Counted from the stretch's first letter, positions 33,087 through 42,203 are shown. The stretch is DNA of 64,000 nucleotides from UBA5195 sp034432755 (GCA_034432755.1 DAOUBQ010000077.1:4935-68934), one strand, 5' to 3'. Made by a program: numbers and translations. Notes: generated from the sequence alone by a model not told the origin.

Positions 33087-33423
33087 TAAGTTTTCGGATA
33101 ATCTTGCACTGGAATCTTTAGGGTGAAACCGTTATAATTCTTAATAACGGATGCTAAGCAGTGTTTCCATAGCGCGACATTCATGTCGCTTAAACATGCG
33201 AGGGATTGCACTTTTCCAAATTATTCTAGCAATCCAGAGATAGGGTTTCGTACCACGGTCCATCGTTCCCGCATGGGGATACATCTCGCCCCCATATCTT
33301 GGATGCCTGCGCCAAAGGCGAGATAAATCTCGCGCTACGCGATTGCTGGATTAATTGCTCAATCTCGCGTCATTGCGTAAGATGAGTTAATAATTCACCC
33401 CAAAGGGTGCCCGGGAGGCGGGA
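33087..33423. repeat. Palindrome-dense intergenic region between kinase and receiver
   Basis: No gene in 337 bp. Perfect palindromes: CCGTTAT/ATAACGG (33129-33150), GCGACATTCATGTCGC (33174-33189) and GCGAGATAAATCTCGC (33318-33333). There is also an inverted pair GGATTGC/GCAATCC (about 33203-33236). None is followed by a T-run. They could be REP-like repeats or structured RNA in the leader of the receiver gene. GGGAGG precedes the receiver start. Confidence 0.5.
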
Positions 33424-33873
33424 ATGGCAGAAATGCCCGTCGAAATTTTACTTGTGGAAGATAACCCAAATGATGCGGAGCTTTCCCTTTATGCGTTGCG
33501 CAAATTCAAAATCGCCAACCATATTCACCATGCGCGTGATGGCGCTGAAGCTCTGGAATACATTTTCGGCCTCCAAAACGATGCAGCCAATCCTCCCGCG
33601 CAACTACCCCGCCTGATATTGCTCGACCTGAAACTCCCTAAAATTGATGGTCAGGAAGTCTTGCGTAAACTAAAGTCGAATGAAAGCACTCGCGCCATTC
33701 CAGTAGTCGTCCTCACATCTTCTCGCGAAGAGCGTGATATTCTTGAAACGTATAACCTTGGGGTCAATAGTTACATTGTAAAGCCCATTGATTTCGAACA
33801 ATTTACCCAGTCAGTGCGTGATGTCGGTTTATATTGGCTCTTGTTGAACCAGGTCCCCATCTCGAACGGCTAG
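33424..33873 (+). CDS. Stand-alone response regulator (Rcp1/CheY-like)
   Basis: 149 residues, receiver domain only. Acidic pair EDN in ILLVEDNPNDAELSLYALRK, phospho-acceptor Asp in LILLDLKLPKIDG, Thr in VVVLTSSREERD, and Lys in SYIVKPIDFEQF. The NPNDAELSLYAL N-terminus and length are typical of the Rcp1 type, partners of phytochrome-like kinases. A GGGAGGCGGG site precedes the ATG. It is 6 nt from the next gene, so signal likely passes from the kinase at 30315 to this protein and on to the HD-GYP proteins. Confidence 0.93.
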   Translation: MAEMPVEILLVEDNPNDAELSLYALRKFKIANHIHHARDGAEALEYIFGLQNDAANPPAQLPRLILLDLKLPKIDGQEVLRKLKSNESTRAIPVVVLTSSREERDILETYNLGVNSYIVKPIDFEQFTQSVRDVGLYWLLLNQVPISNG

Positions 33874-33879
33874 TTTTGT

Positions 33880-35325
33880 ATGTCAAACGGGATACCGTTG
33901 AATGTCTTAATTTTGGAAGACCAGCCTTCCGACGCCGAACTTATCTTGTACGAGATGAAGCGTTCGGGGTACGTTTGTGTTAGCCATAGGGTGGATACCC
34001 AGGACGAATACCTGCGCGCCATCGAAAAGATACCCGATATTATCCTGGCCGATTACAGCCTGCCGCAATTTACAGCTATGCAGGCCCTTCATTTTCTGCA
34101 AGAGCGGGGATACGATATTCCTTTTATCGTCATAACAGGGACAATCAGCGAAGAATCTGCCGTCGAAACCATGAAACAAGGCGCAGCCGATTACCTTCTC
34201 AAAGACCGCCTGAGCCGCCTGGGGCAGGCAGTAGAGCGCGCCCTGCAACAAAAAGCTCTGCGTGACCAAAAACGCAAGGCGGATGAAGCACTGCGCCTCT
34301 CTGAAGACAAATTCTCCAAAGCCTTTCGTATCTCCCCCGATGCCATCTCCATCACGCGCCTGTCAGATGGCAGCTACATCGAAATCAACGAAGGGTTTAC
34401 CTACCTGGTTGGCTACCAACCGAATGAATTAACTGGCAGCACCGGCCTTGCATTCAATATCTGGGCGAATATGGATGAGTATCAAAGTTTCATGCTCTCC
34501 ATGCAACTGCACGGCCAGGCCAACAATATGGAAGGCGTTTTCAAAAACAAACAGGGAAAAGTTTGGATTGGCCTCATCTCTGCCCGCATCATTGAAGTTA
34601 ATCATGAACCCTGCATTATTTCCATCATCCGTGACATTACCGAGCGTAAGAGCGCCGAAATTGAACTCCAGCGCGCCCACGAACATCTGGCTGAAGCCTA
34701 CGATGAAACCATCGAAGGCTGGTCGCGCGTCCTCGACCTGCGCGACAAGGAAACCGAAGGCCACACCCAACGCGTAACCGAAATTGCAGTGCGCCTGGCG
34801 CGCGCTCTGGGGGTCAACGAAGATGACATCGTGCATTTGCGGCGCGGCGCGCTGCTGCACGACATTGGCAAAATGGGCGTTTCGGACCGTATCTTGCAAA
34901 AACCGGGCGCGCTGACCGATGAAGAATGGGAAGAAATGCGCAAGCACCCTGAATATGCTTTGCAAATGCTCTATCCCATCTCCTACCTGCGCCCCGCGCT
35001 GGATATTCCCTATTGCCACCACGAACGCTGGGATGGTTCTGGTTACCCGCGCGGTCTCAAAGGGGAGGAAATCCCGCTTGCTGCGCGCATCTTCTCCATT
35101 GTTGATGTCTGGGATGCGCTCCTGTCTAACCGTCCCTACCGGCGCGGCTGCACCGAAGAATCGGTCATGGAATACATCCGAAAGTATGCTGGTATTTACT
35201 TCGACCCCAAATTGGTCGAGGCCTTCCTGGACCTTTACCACAGGGGAATGTTCCGAGATACAAAAATCGCACAATTATCACGCGGAAACAGCAACTCTGA
35301 CAGCGTTTTGACCCGTGTCCCGTAA
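33880..35325 (+). CDS. Response regulator with PAS and HD-GYP output (c-di-GMP phosphodiesterase)
   Basis: 481 residues. Receiver (1-125) with Asp in PDIILADYSLPQF. PAS (about 145-255, FSKAFRISPDAISITRLSDG), then HD-GYP (about 285-455). The HD motif is GALLHDIGKMGV and the GYP motif HHERWDGSGYPRG, both intact, so c-di-GMP hydrolysis is expected. IVDVWDALLSNRPYR completes the family block. It starts 6 nt after the Rcp1-like receiver and overlaps the PD40 gene by 11 nt. Confidence 0.93.
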   Translation: MSNGIPLNVLILEDQPSDAELILYEMKRSGYVCVSHRVDTQDEYLRAIEKIPDIILADYSLPQFTAMQALHFLQERGYDIPFIVITGTISEESAVETMKQGAADYLLKDRLSRLGQAVERALQQKALRDQKRKADEALRLSEDKFSKAFRISPDAISITRLSDGSYIEINEGFTYLVGYQPNELTGSTGLAFNIWANMDEYQSFMLSMQLHGQANNMEGVFKNKQGKVWIGLISARIIEVNHEPCIISIIRDITERKSAEIELQRAHEHLAEAYDETIEGWSRVLDLRDKETEGHTQRVTEIAVRLARALGVNEDDIVHLRRGALLHDIGKMGVSDRILQKPGALTDEEWEEMRKHPEYALQMLYPISYLRPALDIPYCHHERWDGSGYPRGLKGEEIPLAARIFSIVDVWDALLSNRPYRRGCTEESVMEYIRKYAGIYFDPKLVEAFLDLYHRGMFRDTKIAQLSRGNSNSDSVLTRVP

Positions 35326-36334
35326 AGCCGCTCTTCTGCTTGCCTGTTTTGCCTGCCTTGCGTTTGGCCTTTTGGGATGGGGGGTCATTTTCCTGGCCCG
35401 CAGAAGCGTGGCCGCCTCCCGGCCCACCCCGCTCCCGCTCATTTTTCCCACCCGCCCCCCCGAATCAAGCCCCCCTGAACCCGAATCCCGTTTCGAGACA
35501 CCTTCCCCGCTGTCGCTCTCGCCCGCATCGGGCGGCGGTAAAATCGCCTATGTTTGTCAGATTTTCCGTGTGCCAGAATCTGACCAAATATGTATAATGG
35601 ATTCAGACGGAACCAACCAGCGGCGGTTAACAACCTCCGATACAGCCCGGCATTACTACCCCTCCCTTGCGCCGGATGGGCAAAGCGTCTTGTTCTCGTC
35701 CAACATGGATGGAACGAACTTTTACATCTACGAACTGAAACTGACCGGCGAACTCACCAACCTATGGCAGCCTGGCGTGGCCCCCGAAGTCTCGCCTGAT
35801 GGCCGTTTGATTGTTTTTGCCCAAAGCGACGGCAAGAACAATATGATTATGGTGATGAACCGTGATGGCAGCAACCCCCGCCTGCTCACTTCTAACGGTT
35901 GGGACCCCACCTGGTCGCCCGACGGACAAAAAATCCTGTTTGCTTCGCAAGTCGGCGGCCTGTCACAACTGATGACCATCAACCTGGATGGAAGCGGCCT
36001 CCAGCAGGTTTCTGACCTGCCTCTGTTGCGTGGGCGCAGTGATTGGTCATCGGATGGCCGCCACCTCGTCACCTACTCTGGCCGTTCGTGGGAGCGAGAA
36101 CTCTTCATCATCCCGCTCGATGGCTCACCCGTTCGCCAACTCACCCCGCCCGGCGGCAACAGCCAGGGCCCAACCTTCTCACCCGACGGGCAGTGGGTCG
36201 CGTTTACCGCATATTTCGACCGCTTTCGCAACGTGCATGGCTGCGAGATTTACAAAATGCGAATTGATGGAACCGGGTTAACCCGCCTTACCAATAACGA
36301 TTATTGTGACTGGCAGCCTCGCTGGGGGCCATAA
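35315..36334 (+). CDS. Membrane-anchored PD40 beta-propeller (TolB-like) protein
   Basis: 339 residues. One N-terminal helix (about 5-27), a Pro/Ser-rich spacer, then five or six PD40 repeats, each with a pattern of DGxNxxxLT and PxxSPDGQxxxF (for example MNRDGSNPRLLTSNG and PTWSPDGQKILFAS). The propeller should face outward. It starts at a GTG inside the end of the HD-GYP gene, and the next regulator follows one base after its stop, so an outward-facing propeller is embedded in a signalling operon. It may sense or bind a wall ligand or protein. Confidence 0.82.
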   Translation: MSRKAALLLACFACLAFGLLGWGVIFLARRSVAASRPTPLPLIFPTRPPESSPPEPESRFETPSPLSLSPASGGGKIAYVCQIFRVPESDQICIMDSDGTNQRRLTTSDTARHYYPSLAPDGQSVLFSSNMDGTNFYIYELKLTGELTNLWQPGVAPEVSPDGRLIVFAQSDGKNNMIMVMNRDGSNPRLLTSNGWDPTWSPDGQKILFASQVGGLSQLMTINLDGSGLQQVSDLPLLRGRSDWSSDGRHLVTYSGRSWERELFIIPLDGSPVRQLTPPGGNSQGPTFSPDGQWVAFTAYFDRFRNVHGCEIYKMRIDGTGLTRLTNNDYCDWQPRWGP

Positions 36335-36335
36335 T

Positions 36336-37289
36336 ATGACGCGCATCCTGCTTGCCGAAGATGATGATGCCCTGCGACGGATGATTCGCGCCATCCTGGA
36401 ATTGGACCAATACGAGGTCTTTGCCTATCCCAACGGCCAACATGCCCTCGAAGCCTTCCAGAAAGTCAACCCTGACCTGGTCGTCTCAGACATCAGTATG
36501 CCCATTCTGGATGGTTTTGGGTTGCTCGAAGCAGTGCGCAAATTGCGTTCTGGCTCGGTTGTGCCATTCCTTTTTCTTTCTGCGCTTTCCGAGCATGACG
36601 ATGTTTACAATGCCAAACGACTGGGCGTTGATGACTATCTCTTTAAGCCGTTCCAGCCTGATGATTTGCTTATCGCAGTTAAAGCCCGCCTTGAGCGCAG
36701 GCGCGCGGCGGAATTGTTCGATTCGCATGAGGCGCATCTGCAAACCATTACTCTGCTGGCAAATGTCATAGAAGCTCGTGATGCCTATACGCGTGGGCAT
36801 GTAGAACGGGTGCAACAATCTGCCATCGAACTCGGGCGCGCGCTCAACTGGTCGCTGGAAGAGATGATTATCTTGGAATTTGGCGCGCTTCTGCACGATG
36901 TTGGCAAAATCACCACGCCCGAATCGGTGCTTAATAAACCTGGTAAATTAACCCGCGAAGAAGTCGAAATCATGCGTAACCATACGATTGCCGGGGCGCA
37001 TATCATCGAAAGCGTCCCTCACTTGCGCCCTGCCAAACCCTACGTCCTGTATCATCACGAACGCTGGGATGGCACAGGCTACCCTCAAGGGCTGATGGGC
37101 GAAGACATTCCGCGCGAAGGTCGTCTGATGGCAATTGTTGATGTCTATGACGCTCTGACCTCTGACCGCCCCTACCATACGGGTGTTAAAGCCAAAGAAG
37201 CATTGAACTTCTTGCGGAGCGGTTCTGGCCGGCACTTCGACCCGCACATGGTGGATATCTTCATCAAAACCCAGACGGAAAAATCGTAG
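36336..37289 (+). CDS. Response regulator with HD-GYP output
   Basis: 317 residues. Receiver (1-120) with acidic AEDDDA, Asp in LVVSDISMPILDG and Lys in DYLFKPFQ. HD-GYP (about 150-310) has GALLHDVGKITTPE and HHERWDGTGYPQG, all metal and GYP residues intact. It lacks the PAS domain of its neighbour at 33880. The ATG follows the PD40 stop by one base. The open frame upstream is in the PD40 gene and is not part of this protein. Confidence 0.92.
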   Translation: MTRILLAEDDDALRRMIRAILELDQYEVFAYPNGQHALEAFQKVNPDLVVSDISMPILDGFGLLEAVRKLRSGSVVPFLFLSALSEHDDVYNAKRLGVDDYLFKPFQPDDLLIAVKARLERRRAAELFDSHEAHLQTITLLANVIEARDAYTRGHVERVQQSAIELGRALNWSLEEMIILEFGALLHDVGKITTPESVLNKPGKLTREEVEIMRNHTIAGAHIIESVPHLRPAKPYVLYHHERWDGTGYPQGLMGEDIPREGRLMAIVDVYDALTSDRPYHTGVKAKEALNFLRSGSGRHFDPHMVDIFIKTQTEKS

Positions 37290-37315
37290 AGCAAGATACC
37301 ATCATGCTCTACTCA

Positions 37316-38098
37316 CTACCAGGTGCAACTGGGGCAGGTGGTAATCCCCGCCGATTTCCCAATCCGTTTATACATCGTGACGTTTGTGAACGGTTCGCCC
37401 AAAATCCCATCGTGGATGGCCCACGAACGCAGACGGATGCTGTGAGCCGCATTGGGCAACCGAAACGGCGTAGACGCATCGAGTGTGGCGAGCAAGTCGC
37501 CGCCTGGCTCGAACCCGGCCTCAATCCGTTCCATCAGGCGGCGGCCCACCTGGTAGGTGAATCCGTACCGCTCGAAGATGACTGCATTGTGGTAGTACAG
37601 CGGCTCAACGAAGTACATCTCATGTCCCAGGCTGGCAACGAACTGTTCGAAAGCAATAATGGCTGGGGATAGCAAGCGCAATCCGCGCCGCACCTGTCCA
37701 GGCGCCAGGCCAGCTTGCATGGCAGCGGTTTCTGCTTCCAGGTTGCGTTTTAATGTTCCAAAGCGGGTGGAAGAGCCATCGGGCATGATATCAACATTGA
37801 AACGCGGCGCATCGGGGTCGTTTAGGATGTAAAGCAGGACATGTACCTGACCATTCATGGTATCCGTCAGATGGCCGTACAGGATGGGGTCGAGGAAATG
37901 TGGTTCATGATACAGGCGCATTTCCACATCGGTTGCGCCGGGCTTGAACTTAAACTCCAGTAAGGATTGCAAACGTTGGGAATCAACCGGGGGCAGGTTG
38001 AACCGGTTAAGCAATTCCTGTGGGATGACGCGGCTGTAGATTGCGCGTTTTTGGGCTTCGGGCAGCAGGTTGATACTGCCAATGGTGAAAGAAGGCAT
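37316..38098 (-). CDS. Conserved-looking protein of unknown function
   Basis: 260 residues, soluble, no signal peptide. It begins MPSFTIGSINLLPEAQKRAI. Internal features: HEPHFLDPILYGHLTDTMNG, a segment FVEPLYYHNAVIFERYGFTY, and a C-terminal TTCPSCTW that could bind a metal with another ligand. The central YHNAVIFERYGF phrase recalls the acetyl-CoA region of GNAT enzymes but the rest does not fit. An upstream ATG (38110) exists; GGAG 6 nt before the ATG at 38098 favours the latter. It is convergent with the HD-GYP regulator. Family not recognised. Confidence 0.7.
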   Translation of the reverse strand: MPSFTIGSINLLPEAQKRAIYSRVIPQELLNRFNLPPVDSQRLQSLLEFKFKPGATDVEMRLYHEPHFLDPILYGHLTDTMNGQVHVLLYILNDPDAPRFNVDIMPDGSSTRFGTLKRNLEAETAAMQAGLAPGQVRRGLRLLSPAIIAFEQFVASLGHEMYFVEPLYYHNAVIFERYGFTYQVGRRLMERIEAGFEPGGDLLATLDASTPFRLPNAAHSIRLRSWAIHDGILGEPFTNVTMYKRIGKSAGITTCPSCTW

Positions 38099-38157
38099 GG
38101 TTTGCTCCATTCGGAGTCTAAAATTTCACCCGGGGTCCTCAATCTCCCGGTTTTGGG

Positions 38158-38613
38158 CTAATCGCTGTGCATTTCACGCGCCTGTTCACGGGCCTGGTCG
38201 CGTTGGGCAATCGAATTGCGCTTGTCGTGCAGTTTTTTGCCTTTGGCCAGGGCAATTTCGAGTTTGGCGCGCCCATTTTTGAGGTAGACCTTGAGCGGTA
38301 CGATGGTTACGCCTTTTTGGCGGACATCGTTCCACAGCCGGCGAATCTCTTTTTTATGCAGCAACAGGCGGCGGCGGCGTTTCGGGTCATGGTTGAAGCG
38401 GTTGGCCTCACGGTAGGGGGCAATGTGCGCCTCCACCAGCCAGGCTTCGCTTCCATCGGTCTCCACGTAGGCTTCTGCCAGGCTGACCTGCCCGGCGCGA
38501 ATCGATTTGATTTCACTGCCTTGCAGGGCCAGCCCGGCCTCGAAATGCTCCATCAGGAAATATTCGAACCCGGCTTTGCGGTTGGTGGCAACAACTTTGA
38601 TGTTCTCTGGCAT
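38158..38613 (-). CDS. smpB: SsrA-binding protein SmpB
   Basis: 151 residues. It brings tmRNA to stalled ribosomes. The family blocks are all present: VVATNRKAGFEYFLMEHFEAG, LQGSEIKSIRAGQVSLAEAY, RRLLLHKKEI, and the basic C-terminal tail with ALAKGKKLHDKR. The tail ends AREQAREMHSD, the usual length. A TTG two codons earlier is possible, but the ATG at 38613 is used here. No tmRNA gene was seen in the window. Confidence 0.96.
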   Translation of the reverse strand: MPENIKVVATNRKAGFEYFLMEHFEAGLALQGSEIKSIRAGQVSLAEAYVETDGSEAWLVEAHIAPYREANRFNHDPKRRRRLLLHKKEIRRLWNDVRQKGVTIVPLKVYLKNGRAKLEIALAKGKKLHDKRNSIAQRDQAREQAREMHSD

Positions 38614-38666
38614 AGTCAATGGATGTTATCACGAGATTCAAAAAATGTAATGCGTAATTTATTCTG

Positions 38667-39977
38667 CTATCCCCACCTGAGGATGGCAAACCCGGCCAGC
38701 CCGCGCAGGATGCCGAACAGGAGCAGCGCCGCGGAAAGCCCAATCCAATCTGCGATGGCAGGGCCGCCCAGCGAACCGAGCAGGGTGCAGGCGTTGAGAA
38801 CAACGGTGTACCAGGCCAGGTGCGCAGGGCGGTCGTTTTCAGGGATGTTTTCGAGCAGGTAATTGGCATACGTGCCGCCGACCAAGGCCCAGGCCAGGCC
38901 GCCCAGCGCCGAAAGGCCGTAGAAATGCCAGATGCTGGAGGAAAGCGCGAGCAGGGTGGGGTAGGCGGCCATTCCCATCACGCCCCAGCCGGTGATGTTT
39001 TTGTGTCCGGCGCGGCGCACCAGGCGGTTGAGTTGCGTAGAGCCAATGAGAACCGTCAGGTAGAAAATGGCCGTCCCGATGCCGATATGTTCATCGGTCA
39101 ATTGCAGAGAGCGCACATAGGCGATGGGAAAGAGCGGGATGGCGAGAAACTGCGACAGGTGGAAGGCGAACATGACCAGCAGTATGGCGCGAAACGGTGT
39201 TTTCAGGATGTCGAGGCGCAGGGTATCGCGGAGGGTGGTTTGGGGAGAGGACGCGCGTGAAACGGGCGATTCTGGCGGCGCGGGGGAGGCCGGGGATGCG
39301 GATTCTCGTTCGTTTGACGGCGAAACAGGCTCGTGACCGGTTTTTTTCGACAGCGGGCGGACGAACCAGAGATGCAGGCTGCTCATCGCGCCGCCCACAA
39401 CCCCAATCAAAAAAATAATCTGATAACCCAGCGGGAAAGCGACCCGGTCGAGCAGGTAGCCGCTGACGAGCGAGGTCAGGATGAATGTGACCGAGAGCAG
39501 CACATTGCGCGTCCCAGCGACGTGTGCGCGCCACTCAGAGGGAACCGCGGCGGCAAACAGGGCGTTGAAGCCCAGGCCAACCACTGTCAGAGGGATGCCC
39601 ATCAGGAAGTTGATGACGATGAGCGCCCAGATTTCTCCCTGGTTGTCTGCGCCAAACATGAACGGCAGGAATACCCAGAGAAGGTATCCGGCCCGGTAGG
39701 CCACGGCGGTCCAGAAGACGGCTTTTTCGACCGGGCGTCTTTCGAGCCAGCGCCCGGCGGGGATGGCAAGCACCAGGTTGACGGCGGCGGTGAGCGCACT
39801 CAGCAGCCCAATTTGCAATCCGCTGGCGCCCAGACGCGCGGCATAGACGGTCAGGAAGTTGACGGCGCTGCCGGCCAACAGGCCATACCAGGCAATGTCG
39901 AAGTACAGATGTGTAAAATTCTGGCGGTATTCTGCAGGAACGGAGGGCGGGTTGAACAGGTGGCTGATGTGTTTCAC
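38667..39977 (-). CDS. MFS transporter
   Basis: 436 residues with about twelve hydrophobic helices in two groups of six. The central loop (about 207-245) is long and Pro/Ser-rich (PASPAPPESPVSRASSPQ). The first loop contains PAGRWLERRPVEKAV, an MFS loop 2-3-like motif. The substrate cannot be inferred. It is downstream of the pxpB-like gene on the same strand, 149 nt away, so possibly co-transcribed, but there is no direct functional tie. Confidence 0.82.
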   Translation of the reverse strand: MKHISHLFNPPSVPAEYRQNFTHLYFDIAWYGLLAGSAVNFLTVYAARLGASGLQIGLLSALTAAVNLVLAIPAGRWLERRPVEKAVFWTAVAYRAGYLLWVFLPFMFGADNQGEIWALIVINFLMGIPLTVVGLGFNALFAAAVPSEWRAHVAGTRNVLLSVTFILTSLVSGYLLDRVAFPLGYQIIFLIGVVGGAMSSLHLWFVRPLSKKTGHEPVSPSNERESASPASPAPPESPVSRASSPQTTLRDTLRLDILKTPFRAILLVMFAFHLSQFLAIPLFPIAYVRSLQLTDEHIGIGTAIFYLTVLIGSTQLNRLVRRAGHKNITGWGVMGMAAYPTLLALSSSIWHFYGLSALGGLAWALVGGTYANYLLENIPENDRPAHLAWYTVVLNACTLLGSLGGPAIADWIGLSAALLLFGILRGLAGFAILRWG

Positions 39978-40126
39978 GCGGCTGATTATATCGCCCTGGC
40001 GGTGTATCGTGATAGTTTGCCCGAACCAGCCGTATGGCAGGCTTCACTGTGGGGCGCTTTGCAAAAGGCAGCGGTACATGCAGGTCGTATTGAGAATGGT
40101 TGGGCTTACGATGGCCCTGCAACTCT

Positions 40127-40759
40127 TTACAATGGAACAAACTGAACTTTATCCCCTGGTGTGAACAGGAAGGGTGGCTCACGCATGGGGTCGAACAAGG
40201 TCAGCAGCGTGCGCCCGACCAGCCGCCAGCCGCCGGGCGACTCTACTGGGTAGATGCCGGTCTGAACCCCGGCCAGGGCCACGCTGCCTGCCGGAACTTT
40301 TGGGCGTGGCGTCTCCATGCGTGGGACGCGCAAGGCTTCGGGCAGGCTGCCGAGGTAGGGGAAGCCGGGTGTGAATCCCATCATGTAAACGGTATAGATG
40401 GTTTGAGTATGCAAGCGGATGACTTCATCAACGGTCAGGCGGCAATGCGCGGCCACAAAATCCAGGTCTGGGCCATCGTAAATGACCGGTACTTCGACTG
40501 TTTTGACGGGGCGGGAGGCGCTTTCGGTGGCAAGGTTGATATGGGATTCCAGCCAGTCGCAGACCTGGGCGTGAGTCAGTGCGAGCGGGTTGTAATGAAT
40601 GGATAGCGAAGCATAGCCGGGGACGGTTTCGAGCAGGCCGGGAAGCGGGTTGAGGGTTAGGGCTGCTGCCAGAAGATGCACCTGGCGGTTGATGGTTGGT
40701 TCGATGGATTCACCGAGACGCAGTAAAATAGCCGAGTCGGAAAGTGGGAGGATTTGCAT
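40127..40759 (-). CDS. pxpB: 5-oxoprolinase subunit B-like protein (PxpB/KipI family)
   Basis: 210 residues beginning MQILPLSDSAILLRLGE, the usual start of the allophanate hydrolase subunit 1 / PxpB family. TVYMMGFTPGFPYLGSLPE and TPRPKVPAGSVALAG are the conserved core, with GIYPVESPGGWRLVGRT near the end. PxpB works with PxpA and PxpC to cleave 5-oxoproline; KipI-type members inhibit a sporulation kinase. No pxpA or pxpC is next to it, which is unusual. GGGAGGATTTG lies before the ATG (40759); the frame is open 27 codons further upstream. Confidence 0.85.
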   Translation of the reverse strand: MQILPLSDSAILLRLGESIEPTINRQVHLLAAALTLNPLPGLLETVPGYASLSIHYNPLALTHAQVCDWLESHINLATESASRPVKTVEVPVIYDGPDLDFVAAHCRLTVDEVIRLHTQTIYTVYMMGFTPGFPYLGSLPEALRVPRMETPRPKVPAGSVALAGVQTGIYPVESPGGWRLVGRTLLTLFDPMREPPFLFTPGDKVQFVPL

Positions 40760-40945
40760 ATCAAGAACTTTCTGCCGAAGGGCCGCAGCAGGAACTGTTT
40801 TGGCGGGCCAGTTCCGCATAATGTTTGCGCACGCCTTCATGGCTGTGGGTTGGGGCGAAATGCTTGACAGGTTTCTTGAAAAATTCTATAGTCAAGTCAA
40901 CCGGTTGTGGAACGTTCAACCAGCGCCGGGCAGGAGGCAGACGAG

Positions 40946-42100
40946 ATGCAGCCATTGCGAGCGTTAATTCTTTCAGGAGGCGGGGGGCGCGGCGCGTTCC
41001 ATGCGGGCGTCTATAAATATCTCATGCAAGCCAGCAAACCCGGCCTGGATGCCAGCCATGCCGGAGCCTGGGACCCGCAGGTGGTGGTCGGCACTTCGAT
41101 TGGCGCGGTGAACGGCGCGGCAATTGTGCAAGGCATGACGCCGGAGCAGTTGGAGCAAATTTGGATTGAGTTACAGGAGAAGGACATTGAGGGTCTGCCG
41201 CCGGGGATGCGCTCACTGGGACGCTGGCTGGCGCGGCGGATATTTCGGGAAATCATTGGCGCGGACCTGCCGCAGGTGCCGCCGGAACTCTCAGCCACGC
41301 GCCCGCCCTCCAAATTTTGGCCGCCCCTGCCGCTGCTGCCCGCCTGTTTGGGAGAGCGTTTGATTGGACGCTGGATTAACTTGTTGGATACCGGCCCCCT
41401 GCGCCAGACGTTGATTAAAAAAATGGGTTTAAGTGTTGAAAAACTGGCCGCCAGCCCAAAGACTCTCCTGATAGCCGCCACCAACGTCCAGACTGGAGAG
41501 CGGACGATGTTTAGCAACCGTCCTATCGTGCGGCGCGAAACCGGTGCGGTGCGTGAAGACATCTACCCCGGCATCAACGTGGACCGAATCGTCGCCAGTT
41601 GTTCGATTCCGCTGGTTTATCCCTGGACGTATGACGCCCCGACCCGCGCTTTTTATTGGGATGGGGCGGTGGTCGCCAACACCCCGCTTGGCTCGGCTTT
41701 CGATGCGTTTGGCGATGTTCCGATGGATGCGCCGGTGGAAGTGGTGGTGGTGTTGATGACTCCCTGGTGGAAGGCGGGCGAAACCCCACCCAATGGCGCG
41801 CGCCAGATGCCCGAATCGTTTGGCGATGCGATTACCTGGGCGCTCGATTGGGTGCTGTTGGCTTCCTTTCGGGAGCGTTTGCGGCTGATTGAGGCGTATA
41901 ACCGCTTTGCCGAGCAAGAACGCGCTCGGGGGCAGGGGCCATACCAGTATCGCCAGGTTAAAGTGATGATTGTTGCCCCGCCCGAGTTCCTGCCCGCGGC
42001 GCGGATTATTGATTATGACCGGGAGAAGTCCATCGAGTTAATTGAAATGGGATACCAGGCGGCCAAACGAGTTTTTGAGAGTGAGTTTGGTGTTTCATAG
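40946..42100 (+). CDS. Patatin-like phospholipase
   Basis: 384 residues. LSGGGGRGAFHAGVYKYL gives the oxyanion GGGxRG motif; VVVGTSIGAVNGAAI holds the Ser of GxSxG; the catalytic Asp is in YWDGAVVANTPLG. A Ser-Asp dyad lipid acyl hydrolase is expected. No signal peptide or membrane helix is seen. GGAGG is about 10 nt before the chosen ATG. The gene is divergent from pxpB. Substrate (phospholipid or other acyl ester) unknown. Confidence 0.88.
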   Translation: MQPLRALILSGGGGRGAFHAGVYKYLMQASKPGLDASHAGAWDPQVVVGTSIGAVNGAAIVQGMTPEQLEQIWIELQEKDIEGLPPGMRSLGRWLARRIFREIIGADLPQVPPELSATRPPSKFWPPLPLLPACLGERLIGRWINLLDTGPLRQTLIKKMGLSVEKLAASPKTLLIAATNVQTGERTMFSNRPIVRRETGAVREDIYPGINVDRIVASCSIPLVYPWTYDAPTRAFYWDGAVVANTPLGSAFDAFGDVPMDAPVEVVVVLMTPWWKAGETPPNGARQMPESFGDAITWALDWVLLASFRERLRLIEAYNRFAEQERARGQGPYQYRQVKVMIVAPPEFLPAARIIDYDREKSIELIEMGYQAAKRVFESEFGVS

Positions 42101-42113
42101 GTTGATGAAAAAT

Positions 42114-42142
42114 GGCTCTTCCGTAATGGACGGGAAAGAGCC
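42114..42142 (+). terminator. Hairpin after the patatin gene
   Basis: GGCTCTTCCGT and ACGG-g-AAAGAGCC form an imperfect 11-bp stem with a 5-nt loop. There is no T-run, so termination is only a possibility. It lies 14 nt after the stop codon. Confidence 0.35.
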
Positions 42143-42203
42143 TTACCACAAAGGACGCATTGTTTATGGAGGCTCCTATATATATAAGGTTTTTTCGGTG
42201 AAG

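Noticed and set aside
39333..40145. Long plus-strand open frame antisense to the MFS gene
   Set aside because: Composition is that of a mirror of a GC-rich gene, with no domain. The minus-strand MFS protein has coherent helices.
42170..42200. Riboswitch or strong promoter in the tatatata stretch before the CrtC-like gene end
   Set aside because: The AT run lies after the ends of two convergent genes and has no -35 or downstream gene on either strand.
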